Positions 45,892-54,828 of a DNA stretch of 64,000 nucleotides are shown here, piece by piece. The notes below the pieces were generated by a model that was not told the DNA's origin, searched no databases, and was given only the letters and a program-made list of their open reading frames with translations. The stretch covers positions 1 through 64,000 of the forward strand of contig JAWSVC010000017.1 in assembly GCA_033852075.1 (NCBI GenBank), given 5' to 3'. Position 1 is the stretch's first letter, and every line of letters begins with the position of its first letter. The translations under genes were made by a program, and so were the position numbers. This DNA comes from QZLE01 sp033852075 (GTDB taxonomy: Bacteria > Pseudomonadota > Gammaproteobacteria > QZLD01).

Positions 45892-46568
45892 CTGTATCCC
45901 ATGCCGTAAACCGTTTCAACCATATCGAAATCACTATCAGCTATCGCAAATTTTTTTCTAATGCGTTTTATATGCGAAGTAATAGTATTGTCATCAACAT
46001 AGACATTGGCATCTGTCATAAGTTGCTCACGACTTTTAACATGGCCGGGGTGTTTGGCGATGGTATTTACCATCCAGAATTCAGTAACAGTCAAATCAAT
46101 ACTATGGCCCTTCCAGGTGATTAACATACGATTGTTATCAATAGTTAGGTCTCCGTGCTGTATTAACTGCTCTTTTTGCTCTGGTTGTTTCATGGCTTCA
46201 ATACGGCGGAATATTGCTGCAATACGAGCGGATAGATGAGGTAGGCTGATATCCTTAGTAAGATAATCATCGGCACCAAGGCGAAGTCCGGATATTAAGT
46301 CAAAATCGCTATCACGAGCAGTAAGAAAGATAATTGGAACGGTCTTATCAATAGCTCTAATATCCCGACACAGATCAAAGCCACCTTCTATCTCATCTCC
46401 AAGTCCAATATCTAATAAGATTAGATCTGGGATTTTGTTTTGAAACTTTTCCCATGCTAATGGGCGTGACTCATAACAGCTTACGTCATAGCCCTGTTTG
46501 GTAAGCATATCTGTGTAGTTATCACTAATAGCCTTTTCATCTTCAACTATTGCAATCGTCTTCGCCAT
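45876..46568 (-). CDS. pdsR: PdsR-type OmpR-family response regulator
   Basis: This 230-residue regulator has a receiver (IAIVEDEKAISD, phospho-Asp in LILLDIGLGDE, Lys in DYLTKDIS) and a C-terminal OmpR winged helix (ITSHIKRIRKKFA, then ETVYGMGYRWK). The LLDIGLGDEIEGGFDLCRDIR segment fits the PdsR subgroup. It precedes pdsS with overlapping reading frames and is divergent from pdsO across 172 bases, so it likely controls that promoter region. Confidence 0.88.
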   Translation of the reverse strand: MAKTIAIVEDEKAISDNYTDMLTKQGYDVSCYESRPLAWEKFQNKIPDLILLDIGLGDEIEGGFDLCRDIRAIDKTVPIIFLTARDSDFDLISGLRLGADDYLTKDISLPHLSARIAAIFRRIEAMKQPEQKEQLIQHGDLTIDNNRMLITWKGHSIDLTVTEFWMVNTIAKHPGHVKSREQLMTDANVYVDDNTITSHIKRIRKKFAIADSDFDMVETVYGMGYRWKVK

Positions 46569-46740
46569 AAAATTACTTCTTTATCTTCCATAAAATGTTG
46601 TTATAACAGAAAAATAGTTAATGCCACAATATTGCCATAATTTATCGCTGCATCAACATAATCTCTCAATCTCCTGAACATCTCAAGTTGGTTTAATAAA
46701 TATATACAAAATGAACAACTACACACATTAGGAGAACGTA

Positions 46741-47592
46741 ATGGAAATTAATACATATAAGGCATTTGGTAAAAGAGCATTATTAGCTGGATTTATTGCA
46801 ACTTCAATTATCTCTACAACAGTACGAGCAGAGATTGACATTAAAGAGTTAGGGTATGATCTGCCAGAGGAGCAACTACCAGTATCAACTGCCCCGCCAG
46901 CAAAAACCGCTACAGGGTTTGGTGTTGGTGCATTAATTGGTGCAGCTATAGGTGGTCCGGTAGGTGCATTTTTTGGTGGAGTAGGTGGTGTTGCTCTAGC
47001 CGAAAGTGATGAAAATCAACAAAAATATGTTGCAGCAAATGATAAATTGCAAAAAATGACAGCAGATATGGAATTAGCAAAATTAGAGTTAAAAGATGCC
47101 AAGATGTTATTACAACAGCAAGAAGAAAGAGATAGCATTAAATTAGCCTCGCTACAAAACGATCTTATGCATCACGAAGAACTGCAAGTTGAGCACAATG
47201 AAGCTATGCAGGCAGTATCAAATGGTTTTACTATGGCTGTGCAGTTTCGTAGTGGAAGTTTTGAGATAGAACAGCACTACAAAAATCAGCTGAAAAAACT
47301 GGCTGGATCTTTGAATATCTTGAGTGATATGGAGATAGAACTAAGCGGTTTTACAGACCCGAGAGGAGAAACGGTTTCAAATCTTGAGCTTTCAAGAAAA
47401 AGGGTAGAACAGGTTAAACAGATATTAATAGATGCAGGGGTTGATAAGTCTAGAATAACTGCATCATCACGAGGTGAAGGTGAACTAATGTGTAAGTTGG
47501 AAGATACTAAAGGCTATCAGTTTGAGCGTCGTGTAGAGATAAACTTCAAATTTACTACTGATATTCAAGGTGGTAGAGTGGCTCAGAATTGA
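46741..47592 (+). CDS. pdsO: PdsO-type OmpA-family peptidoglycan-associated protein
   Basis: This 283-residue protein has a signal peptide (about 1-30), a Gly-rich membrane-associating segment (VGALIGAAIGGPVGAFFGGVGG, about 58-82), a coiled coil (about 95-155) and a C-terminal OmpA-like domain (IELSGFTDPRGETVSNLELSRKRVEQV) that binds peptidoglycan. The Gly-rich segment with coiled coil and OmpA tail is the PdsO pattern. TTAGGAGA precedes the ATG. The neighbouring pdsSR genes run the other way. A hairpin ends the gene (47615-47648). Confidence 0.87.
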   Translation: MEINTYKAFGKRALLAGFIATSIISTTVRAEIDIKELGYDLPEEQLPVSTAPPAKTATGFGVGALIGAAIGGPVGAFFGGVGGVALAESDENQQKYVAANDKLQKMTADMELAKLELKDAKMLLQQQEERDSIKLASLQNDLMHHEELQVEHNEAMQAVSNGFTMAVQFRSGSFEIEQHYKNQLKKLAGSLNILSDMEIELSGFTDPRGETVSNLELSRKRVEQVKQILIDAGVDKSRITASSRGEGELMCKLEDTKGYQFERRVEINFKFTTDIQGGRVAQN

Positions 47593-47892
47593 TCTTTTCA
47601 AGCGTATTATCTGCATTACCGACTCTTTATTATAAAAGAGTCGGTAATCACATTGATTAATGTCCTGCTTCGGCATGACGATTTATTATTAGCTTTTCTA
47701 AGTAGAATGACGTTATCCCGGACTTGACCCGGGATCCAGCAAACAAAGGTTTGCCGTGCATAGGCGCGATTGCTATTTAAAATTACAAGAAAAACTTTCT
47801 ACATCACCGTACTGCAATCAATTCTGGCGCTAACCTCGCTTTAAATATTTTCAAGTAATATACTAACCTGCATTACAAAATCAGGATTTAAA
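47593..47892. repeat. intergenic region with a CCCGG-type repeat
   Basis: After the pdsO hairpin lies ATCCCGGACTTGACCCGGGAT (47715-47735), which folds with ATCCCGG and CCGGGAT arms. This sequence is a familiar dispersed intergenic repeat in several bacteria. It is GC-rich against the local AT-rich background. No gene is seen in the rest. Confidence 0.65.
47615..47648. terminator. hairpin after pdsO
   Basis: A perfect 14-bp stem has arms ATTACCGACTCTTT (47615-47628) and its complement (47635-47648) with a six-base loop. There is no T tract on the plus strand, so it may be rho-aided or an mRNA-stabilising hairpin. Confidence 0.65.
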
Positions 47893-48495
47893 ATGAGCAA
47901 AGATTATTTCAAAAATAAAGCGGATAGCTATGATCAAGATAGTAATAAACACAATAATATCGATAACATAGCTAATCTGATTTGCGACACAATAAAATTT
48001 GATTCTAAGATGAATATCCTGGATTTTGGTTCAGGAACAGGGTTATTACTGGAAAGAATTGCACCTTATGTCAATATGATCACTGCGGTTGATGTATCTA
48101 AGTCTATGAATGAGCAGTTACATAAGAAGAAAGAAAGTATTGGATGTAAGTTGGAAATGATTGAGATGGACCTTGCCAAATCAAATTTAGATAAAAAATT
48201 TGATGGAATAATCTCATCTATGACTATGCACCATGTTGAGGATGTAAAATCTATATTTGATAAGTTTTATGCATTACTTAACGATGGTGGCTTTATTGCA
48301 ATAGCTGATCTTGATATAGAGGATGGTAGTTTTCATAGCGAAGATACCGGAGTGCATCATTTGGGGTTCGATCGGGAAGAATTATTAGATGTAATGTCAC
48401 AAACATCATTTGCAAATGTGCAGATACAGACAGCAAGCACTTTGCGTAAGCCTCAAGGAGATTACTCGTTGTTTTTACTAACTGCATACAAATAG
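47893..48495 (+). CDS. class I SAM-dependent methyltransferase
   Basis: This 200-residue methyltransferase starts MSKDYFKNKADSYDQDS and has the SAM-binding motif ILDFGSGTGLLLERI (about residues 43-57) and TAVDVSKSMNE. DGIISSMTMHHVED and DGGFIAIADLDIEDG are the usual post-I motifs. No substrate-specific feature is visible. The weak ribosome site ATCAGGATTTAAA lies before the ATG. It stands alone between the repeat and the chemoreceptor gene. Confidence 0.9.
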   Translation: MSKDYFKNKADSYDQDSNKHNNIDNIANLICDTIKFDSKMNILDFGSGTGLLLERIAPYVNMITAVDVSKSMNEQLHKKKESIGCKLEMIEMDLAKSNLDKKFDGIISSMTMHHVEDVKSIFDKFYALLNDGGFIAIADLDIEDGSFHSEDTGVHHLGFDREELLDVMSQTSFANVQIQTASTLRKPQGDYSLFLLTAYK

Positions 48496-48660
48496 ATGTT
48501 TATGTTATGTGGATTTGTTGCAGATGGTAAAACATTTTCTGCTATTTTCTAAAAAATGTGTTATTAGTTCATGTTTTGGCTTAAAACATTGGCTGCTCTA
48601 CAGAAATTTTTGTTAATTAAACTATTATTATTAAATAAATAAGGTGTCGGAGAAAGACTG

Positions 48661-50154
48661 TTGAATAATGATACAGTTCCCAAAAAGACTGGATTTATTG
48701 CTGGGTTTTTTGGTAAGACCAAAGACATCAACTTAGAACAAGAAGACCATGTTGATGTTGAGCAATTAATAGCAGCCGTTCAGAAAACTGCAAATAGCGT
48801 TGGCAAGCTTGCGGTAGAGATTGTTGATATCTCAGGAAGAGTGGATAGCTTAAGTGCAGAGGTTGAAGAAGAAACCAAGACTTTCCATTCTTTAAAAGAA
48901 ATATCGTCTTTATTGTTAAATAGTAACAATATTGTTGATAATTCGGTGCAAAAAACCAAACAAGTAGTTACTAAGGCATCTCATAACGTTAATGAATCAA
49001 GAGCAAATATTGAGGTATCTTTAAACGATATAAAGCTTTTGACTGAATCGGTTACTGATAATCAAGCTTCGTTAAACCAAATTAATTCTAGCTTGAAAGA
49101 TGTAATGAAGATAGCTCAAACCATTAGTGCAATTTCCAAACAGACTAATCTATTGGCACTGAATGCGACTATAGAGGCATCAAGGGCGGGAGAGGCTGGT
49201 AGAGGATTTGCCGTTGTTGCTCAGGAAGTGAAAGAATTATCTAAAAAAACCAGTGAGGCCACGCAAGATATATCCTTAACCCTTAAAACATTAGCGGATC
49301 AGATACTTTCTTTAGTAGATAAAAGCGATGAAGATGCAAATAAGGCCGATGCGGTTCGCAGTGGTGCTGAGAGCATTAATGAAGTAATACATTCCCTGGA
49401 AGATAATATTATAGAGATTGAAACGGAGTCTAACGAAATTGTTATAGCTGTTGAGGATATCAAACAGCATTGCGAAAGCACAGTGGAGGGGCTTGATTCA
49501 GTTTCCGAGCAGGTTGATAGATCCAATGATAACTTGGTAAAGGCGAAAAACAAAATAAGTTCGTTACGTTCATGGGGGGAAGATTTAGTACGCTACACCG
49601 TTGTGCCTGGCATTGTAACTGTTGATACGCCAATGATTAAGTTAGTGCAACAAAAGGCAGCTGAAATTGGTGCATTATTTGAAAAGGCAATTGATCTGGG
49701 AGAGATGACAGAGTCAGATTTATTCGATCATGATTATACCCCTATAAATGGGACAGATCCTGTTCAATATACAACTAGATTTACCGACTTTTGTTGTAAA
49801 CATCTTCCCGAAATTCAGGAACCAGTGGTTAATAACGAAGAAAGGATAATTTCTTGTACGGCTGTTGATGTAAATGGATATATGCCTAGACATTTGAATA
49901 GATGTTCTAATCCGCAACGTCCGGGTGATTCTGTTTATAATATTCAAAGTTCCAGGTGGAAACAGATTTATAATGATCCGGTTGGAATTGCCGCAGCTAA
50001 AAACAATCATGATTTTTTGTTGCAAACATATCGTATTCCGGTTAGTGCAACTGAATTTGGAAATATTAAAGATGTTTCAGCTCCAATATTTATTTTTGGT
50101 AAACATTGGGGAGCTTTACGTATTACTTACGATCTTCAGGTGACTCAGTCATAA
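48661..50154 (+). CDS. soluble methyl-accepting chemotaxis protein
   Basis: This 497-residue chemoreceptor has no membrane segment and so is cytoplasmic. The signalling hairpin is canonical: ISAISKQTNLLALNATIEASRAGEAGRGFAVVAQEVKELS. A C-terminal domain (about 320-497) has a Cys/His-rich element (FTDFCCKHLPEIQEP, then MPRHLNRCSN) and the ending FIFGKHWGALRITYDL, a Cache-like output seen in soluble MCPs. The start is a TTG, supported by GGAGAAAG eight bases upstream; no in-frame ATG is nearby. Partner CheA/CheW genes are not in the window. Confidence 0.9.
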   Translation: MNNDTVPKKTGFIAGFFGKTKDINLEQEDHVDVEQLIAAVQKTANSVGKLAVEIVDISGRVDSLSAEVEEETKTFHSLKEISSLLLNSNNIVDNSVQKTKQVVTKASHNVNESRANIEVSLNDIKLLTESVTDNQASLNQINSSLKDVMKIAQTISAISKQTNLLALNATIEASRAGEAGRGFAVVAQEVKELSKKTSEATQDISLTLKTLADQILSLVDKSDEDANKADAVRSGAESINEVIHSLEDNIIEIETESNEIVIAVEDIKQHCESTVEGLDSVSEQVDRSNDNLVKAKNKISSLRSWGEDLVRYTVVPGIVTVDTPMIKLVQQKAAEIGALFEKAIDLGEMTESDLFDHDYTPINGTDPVQYTTRFTDFCCKHLPEIQEPVVNNEERIISCTAVDVNGYMPRHLNRCSNPQRPGDSVYNIQSSRWKQIYNDPVGIAAAKNNHDFLLQTYRIPVSATEFGNIKDVSAPIFIFGKHWGALRITYDLQVTQS

Positions 50155-50169
50155 AAAATCTAAACTGGT

Positions 50170-50868
50170 TTAGCTAATAGTCTTTTTACGTCGTTTTATA
50201 AGCCCAAGTCCTACAAAACCGAATATAAGTATTGCCAGGCTTTCTGGCTCGTTGATGGCTACTGATTCGCCATCGTGCGAAAATGGTACAAATGTGTATT
50301 TATTGTTATTGCCATAATAGCCATACGCATCAAAGTGGATTGTTGTATATGGTGATTTTTCAACATGGTAAACATTGATCTGAGCATTCTTATCTATACT
50401 TGCAAGATATTCAGGGTAGTTGCCTTCAGTAGCATCACCGATTGGTGAGTCGGAAAGTCCCATATCACCAAGAAGATATTCGTGCCAGTTACTTTCCTCG
50501 CCGAATATGCCGTGATCATTTAGCAGTGGATGTTCACCCCTGCCTGAGTCGAGCAATACCGGATTTGCTGCAATTGACGGATCATCAAGTATATCGGTTG
50601 TTGTTCCGGTTATTTCCAATGCTGACATGTTTTGATCAACGGCAGTTGCAACGAGTCTAACATTATTGATCGCACCTTTTGAACCAGGACCATTTGTATT
50701 AGCAATTACCCATAATGTGAATGAACTAGAGTCGGTTACCCATGTTTCGCTAACGTCATCATAGGTGGCTCCCTCAATATAGATCTGCAATAGGGGTACT
50801 GCACTAACTGTTGTAGCTGCGCATAAAAGAAAAGCGGATACTATGTATTTAATGAAACCCATATTCAT
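50170..50868 (-). CDS. PEP-CTERM-like anchored protein (choice-of-anchor N type)
   Basis: This 232-residue exported protein has a signal peptide (about 1-23, MGFIKYIVSAFLLCAATTVSA) and a C-terminal sorting tail of the PEP-CTERM form: NEPESL, a hydrophobic helix (AILIFGFVGLGL) and IKRRKK. The tail reads PES rather than PEP, a tolerated variant. The start of the mature part (LLQIYIEGATYDDVSETWV) resembles choice-of-anchor N proteins. An exosortase should process it but none is in this window. Confidence 0.82.
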   Translation of the reverse strand: MNMGFIKYIVSAFLLCAATTVSAVPLLQIYIEGATYDDVSETWVTDSSSFTLWVIANTNGPGSKGAINNVRLVATAVDQNMSALEITGTTTDILDDPSIAANPVLLDSGRGEHPLLNDHGIFGEESNWHEYLLGDMGLSDSPIGDATEGNYPEYLASIDKNAQINVYHVEKSPYTTIHFDAYGYYGNNNKYTFVPFSHDGESVAINEPESLAILIFGFVGLGLIKRRKKTIS

Positions 50869-51208
50869 TCCATTGTGCTTGAAAGAAAATAATAATTCGA
50901 TTAAAAGCTTATTAACCGTATTATAACTATCTGTTTTGTAATAGCAATCACTATTTGACTGGTAAGTGTCTGAAAAGGCACGAATCTAACGTAATATTAA
51001 AGTTAAGTATGGCTTATGCTAAATATTTATCAAAGGGTAATGGTTCAAAGATGAGGCTGTAATAATGACTTGCGATTGAGTTTACTAGAATGTAAATGAT
51101 TGAGGAAATAAGCAATTACAACGATATATCGGGGATAATAAAAAAAGGGCGGATTCAAAAGTCCGCCGACACAGAAATTTACGTTTTTAATATGGTTATT
51201 ATTATTTT
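50869..51208. other. intergenic region with leftward terminator
   Basis: No gene is seen in these 340 AT-rich bases. On the minus strand a terminator lies at 51140-51167. The rest holds no recognised promoter or repeat. Confidence 0.5.
51140..51167 (-). terminator. intrinsic terminator of the ExbB-fusion operon
   Basis: On the minus strand GGCGGA (51162-51167 complemented) and TCCGCC (51148-51153 complemented) pair and are followed by a run of T (complement of 51141-51146). It is the natural end of the leftward five-gene unit that begins at 56712. Confidence 0.85.
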
Positions 51209-51874
51209 TTACATGCCTGACTGTGCAACAACTTCGACTTGTAAATCATCAATAATGTCACGATACTTTTGAATCATATTCTCGATCTGGACCTGGCTAA
51301 GTTGAGTGATAGGTTCTTGTTGTTTTAGTGCAGACCATACACCTTTTTCCTCATACTGAGAAAGCAGCTCGCGATTAGTGTCATAAAGTTTTAAATTGTG
51401 ATTCGCGCAAACCATCAACTCCCCCTCAGTATTTTTAAGATCGTTCTGAGCAGTATTTTTTTCAGCTTCGGTTTGTCTAAGAGTTTTGATGGTATCTCTA
51501 AACTTACCAATTAGTTCCTGCATCTTTTCCTGAGTTGCAACCAATCTTTCTGTCAGCTTTTCATAACCATCTTTATAGTTATCAAGGCTGCCAGCTGTAA
51601 AGTTTAGCTCTTTTTGTTTCTTCTTTAGTTTTTTCTCAAGCTTTTCATTTTGCTTGGCAAGGTCTTCATTTTCCTTACGCATTTTTGTAAGCTCGGCATT
51701 GGCTTTATCGGCCTCTGCTTTATACTGCTGGATCATTTGTTGTGCCTTCATCATGGCCATTTGATTTTGATTTGATCCCCCTGTTCCAGCTTCACGTTTG
51801 GCTGCATACACAGGCACAAGCGAACCAAAAAATATTGTTATTGCTAATATCAGTTTTACCTTGTTTGATTTCAT
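51209..51874 (-). CDS. periplasmic coiled-coil protein of the ExbB-fusion operon
   Basis: This 221-residue protein has a signal peptide (about 1-25, IFFGSLVPVYA) and then consists mostly of a coiled coil (about 45-150, EADKANAELTKMRKENEDL and onward), with a single Cys (VCANH). Its family is not recognised. It is the last gene of the leftward unit, 62 bases after the porin, and ends at the terminator. Coiled-coil periplasmic partners of TonB systems could bridge membranes, but this is inference. Confidence 0.8.
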   Translation of the reverse strand: MKSNKVKLILAITIFFGSLVPVYAAKREAGTGGSNQNQMAMMKAQQMIQQYKAEADKANAELTKMRKENEDLAKQNEKLEKKLKKKQKELNFTAGSLDNYKDGYEKLTERLVATQEKMQELIGKFRDTIKTLRQTEAEKNTAQNDLKNTEGELMVCANHNLKLYDTNRELLSQYEEKGVWSALKQQEPITQLSQVQIENMIQKYRDIIDDLQVEVVAQSGM

Positions 51875-51936
51875 ATTAATTCTCCAGATCTCTTAAGGCT
51901 CTTATACACCTCTTTTATTACAATTTGGTAACAAAG

Positions 51937-53616
51937 CTAGAATTTGGTATTCAGATCCAATTGAAATACATCTACTCCAAATGGAGCGCCTTGAATCTCG
52001 TCTGTTGATAAAAGTCTTGCTGCGATAGAAACATTATCTAATACCCCATATTCGCCTCCTAATACAAAACCTTTGGCATTAGTGCCACCGAGATGAAAAT
52101 CAGAATCTGTAAATGCATCTAATACTGCATCGCGCTCTAGATGTTTATAAGCTCCAAAGATGCGCCATGAATATCGCTGAGTGATCTGTGGCCAACCAAC
52201 TACTAGCTTAAGTTGATAGCCTTCTACCTCTTCGGTTATATCACTGGCATTCGCCTCACCACCACCATTAACCAAAACACTTCCACCGGTACGATTGATG
52301 ATTTCTTGTTTATCAAATCCAATATTTTTTACCCAATCAGCCATAACGATAATATTGGTTGGTGCAAAGTGAGAGAAGGTAAGTCGTCCTGTGATATTTA
52401 ACAATTGATAGTCTGATGCCAAACCAAATGGTGCGTCACTGCTATCGCCAGTATTGGCAATTTGGAATAAAGTATTTCCTTTTTGCATATAATCTGGAGC
52501 TGTATAATCATATAGACTACTGCCTACTGCATTTCTTTTCCCGACAATATTCTGGTAGTCGTAATAAGCAACTCCAAACTCATAAATCGATCTGCTATTT
52601 TCGCTGATAAACTTACCACCCAATTGGGCACCAAATAGCCATTTATCATCAGATGAAAGTTCAACTTCATCTAAAGGGAAAATGCCTGCTGTTAGATATA
52701 GAGTTTTTCTGCGATCATCCATATCAAATAAGTTATCGGAACCACTTAGGTTATAACGAAATGTTGTGGCTATACCGTCGAATGCCAGATCACTATCCCA
52801 TACCAGATCGGTTGAAAGAAACGGATTTTTCATTCTGCCACCGTAAAAAGTAAGCCAAGGATAATCATTTACATCCAGGTGCGTATATTTCAGATATGCT
52901 CGATCAAATAATATGCTGTATTTATTACCGTATGATCCCATGGTTTTATTGGTAGAAACCGGGTCCGTACCAGAACCTGTTGCCAATCTTATGCTGGCAT
53001 CGAAGTCATTAGTGATTTTGGCTTTCAGACCAAGCCTGATTCTTGCTCGCAATCTGTGCCTGTCAATTGAAGTATTATGCAATACATCGCCAGATGAGCT
53101 GCCATTTTCATTGGCCTCGTTATAGTCGATATAGATATTATCTGCATTTCCATCTGCAAACTTATCAACCTGTGCTCGTAGTCTTATATCTCCATTGATC
53201 TTGATGCGATTAGTCCACTCTGGTGTTACCCCAGGAACACCCCAGCGTTCTTGCTGGGCTTTGCTAAGAACATCGTTAGATACATCTTCACGTAGTTCTG
53301 CTCGCACCTGTTGTCTGATTTGATCTTTAACAAACTGCGGTACATATTGAACTCGAACCTCTCCAGGTTTTGCTGCAGCATTAGGATCTTCCATTTCTGC
53401 GGCCTTTTCCTCTGCAACTTGATGCGCAGCCTCTTTTTGAGCTTCATTTACCAGCTCTTTAGCTCTGTCGGCACTGATAACTCCTTCTTTAACCAGTAGC
53501 TGCAGCAATTTGGCAGTTGTATTTCGCAACTGAATAAGCTCTTCTTTTTCTCCTGCCTGCACTGTGGTTGTAAGCATAAACATTGGCAATAAGGCAATTA
53601 TCAATTTTCTGTACAT
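51937..53616 (-). CDS. outer-membrane porin, putative porin family (Porin_5-like)
   Basis: This 559-residue protein has a signal peptide (to VQA-GEK), an N-terminal helical region (about 24-110, QLRNTTAKLLQLLVKEGVISADRAKEL, with an SLH-like helical pattern), then many amphipathic beta strands with alternating polar and hydrophobic residues to the C-terminal Phe (LDLNTKF), as in porins. RIKINGDIRLRAQVDKF opens the barrel. It is coded with TonB and ExbD, which suggests energised passage or regulated gating. The substrate is unknown. Confidence 0.88.
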   Translation of the reverse strand: MYRKLIIALLPMFMLTTTVQAGEKEELIQLRNTTAKLLQLLVKEGVISADRAKELVNEAQKEAAHQVAEEKAAEMEDPNAAAKPGEVRVQYVPQFVKDQIRQQVRAELREDVSNDVLSKAQQERWGVPGVTPEWTNRIKINGDIRLRAQVDKFADGNADNIYIDYNEANENGSSSGDVLHNTSIDRHRLRARIRLGLKAKITNDFDASIRLATGSGTDPVSTNKTMGSYGNKYSILFDRAYLKYTHLDVNDYPWLTFYGGRMKNPFLSTDLVWDSDLAFDGIATTFRYNLSGSDNLFDMDDRRKTLYLTAGIFPLDEVELSSDDKWLFGAQLGGKFISENSRSIYEFGVAYYDYQNIVGKRNAVGSSLYDYTAPDYMQKGNTLFQIANTGDSSDAPFGLASDYQLLNITGRLTFSHFAPTNIIVMADWVKNIGFDKQEIINRTGGSVLVNGGGEANASDITEEVEGYQLKLVVGWPQITQRYSWRIFGAYKHLERDAVLDAFTDSDFHLGGTNAKGFVLGGEYGVLDNVSIAARLLSTDEIQGAPFGVDVFQLDLNTKF

Positions 53617-53630
53617 CTTTTTTCCTCTGT

Positions 53631-54404
53631 TTAAATTCTTGAAGTGATGCGTAACCTGATTGGCTGCGGCATCCCTTCTGGTGGCGCTGAATTCACTTTA
53701 TCAATCTGTGCCAATACACCACGCAAAGTAGTATCAAGCTCTGCAATCCCGGATGGCTTTATCAGTTTGATCTTGTTTACCTTTCCCATAGAATTCACCC
53801 ATAAGTGAACAATTACGCTGTAGCGGTTACGGCGAATCTCTTTATTTTCCGACAGATGTTCAAATAGATCCTGCTGTACACTGCTGGCGTAAAAGTCAAA
53901 ACGTTGCTTATCAACTCCACCACCAGCTAGTAATCCGCGGCCACCTTTTTTACCCATCAAACCAAATCCATCAGCACCGGCAACACCATCGGCATCAAGC
54001 CCCAAGTCTTCACCCATTGGCGGTTCATCTGCCATCTCTTCCGGGGCATCCGGTGCTTCTTCCGGCTCATCCGGAACGTCTACCTCTTCCTCAACCTCCG
54101 GAGGTGGCTCCTCAACTTCTGGAGGAGGCGGTGGAGGAGGGGGAGGGGCTAAAACTGTAATCTGCTGCACCATCTTTTTTGGTGTACTAGCCTCCTCACC
54201 AATCAGGCTTTGAATGGCAAATACCATTCCCACAACAACAGCCAAAAATATCACGCCGGCAATAACAAGCACCTTGCGGTTCATGCCACTGTTTTCGTGA
54301 TCCTCATCACCTAAATCAGCTTCATCAACCTGGGAGGCATGAGTTTTGGTTTCAGCTTCCTCGGTATCAATAAGGTGTTTATCTTTATCTTCCAATTGCG
54401 TCAT
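53631..54404 (-). CDS. TonB-family energy transducer
   Basis: This 257-residue protein has a cytoplasmic N-terminus of about 45 residues, one membrane helix (about 46-68), a Pro-rich segment (nine Pro in a run, then PPPEVEE repeats) and a C-terminal TonB-like domain (RYSVIVHLWVNSMGKVNKIKLIKPSGIAELDTTL). A Gly-rich stretch (LGLDADGVAGADGFGLMGKKGGRG) precedes that domain. The long cytoplasmic tail is unusual for TonB. It overlaps exbD by four bases and lies 15 bases before the porin start. Confidence 0.92.
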   Translation of the reverse strand: MTQLEDKDKHLIDTEEAETKTHASQVDEADLGDEDHENSGMNRKVLVIAGVIFLAVVVGMVFAIQSLIGEEASTPKKMVQQITVLAPPPPPPPPPEVEEPPPEVEEEVDVPDEPEEAPDAPEEMADEPPMGEDLGLDADGVAGADGFGLMGKKGGRGLLAGGGVDKQRFDFYASSVQQDLFEHLSENKEIRRNRYSVIVHLWVNSMGKVNKIKLIKPSGIAELDTTLRGVLAQIDKVNSAPPEGMPQPIRLRITSRI

Positions 54405-54808
54405 TTGACCAGTTTCTGCGTCACCAGCCCCAGCTGTCGTATTTCAAGCCGTCCCATAATATCCAGCACATCTACCACAGACTGATACTGCACCGTGGCA
54501 TCCGCCTTTACCACAACTGGCAGTTCCGGATCGGCAGCCTTATGTTGTGCGATAACCGATTCCAGTTCTTGTAAGGTTACCGGATAGGTATCCAGGAAGA
54601 TGGTGCCGTCCTGAGTTATCGTTACTGCCTTGGTCTTGGGTTTATTCAGACTTGGGGTGTTACTTGCCTTGGGCAGGTTTACCATAATCCCTTGTACCGT
54701 TGCTGTGGTCAGAATGATAAAGATAATCAATAGTACGTAGGCCACGTCGAGCATCGGGGTTACGTCGATGTTATCAAAGGCCTTATTGTCGAAAAGATCT
54801 GCTGACAT
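54401..54808 (-). CDS. ExbD/TolR-family biopolymer transport protein
   Basis: This 135-residue protein has one membrane helix (about 17-38, NIDVTPMLDVAYVLLIIFIIL) and a periplasmic domain (about 45-135) of the ExbD/TolR fold. The Asp in the TPMLDVAYVLL segment corresponds to the conserved protonatable residue. It pairs with the ExbB-like channel of the upstream gene, 20 bases before its start, and is followed by tonB with overlapping frames. Confidence 0.92.
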   Translation of the reverse strand: MSADLFDNKAFDNIDVTPMLDVAYVLLIIFIILTTATVQGIMVNLPKASNTPSLNKPKTKAVTITQDGTIFLDTYPVTLQELESVIAQHKAADPELPVVVKADATVQYQSVVDVLDIMGRLEIRQLGLVTQKLVK

Positions 54809-54828
54809 ATTGTTCTCCTGCCTTTGCC

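Noticed and set aside
43810..47592. ordinary envelope-stress two-component system with an OmpA porin
   Set aside because: The large periplasmic sensor, the subgroup motifs and the PdsO-like Gly-rich plus OmpA protein match the dedicated sortase type better. Kept as an alternative if a sortase is never found.
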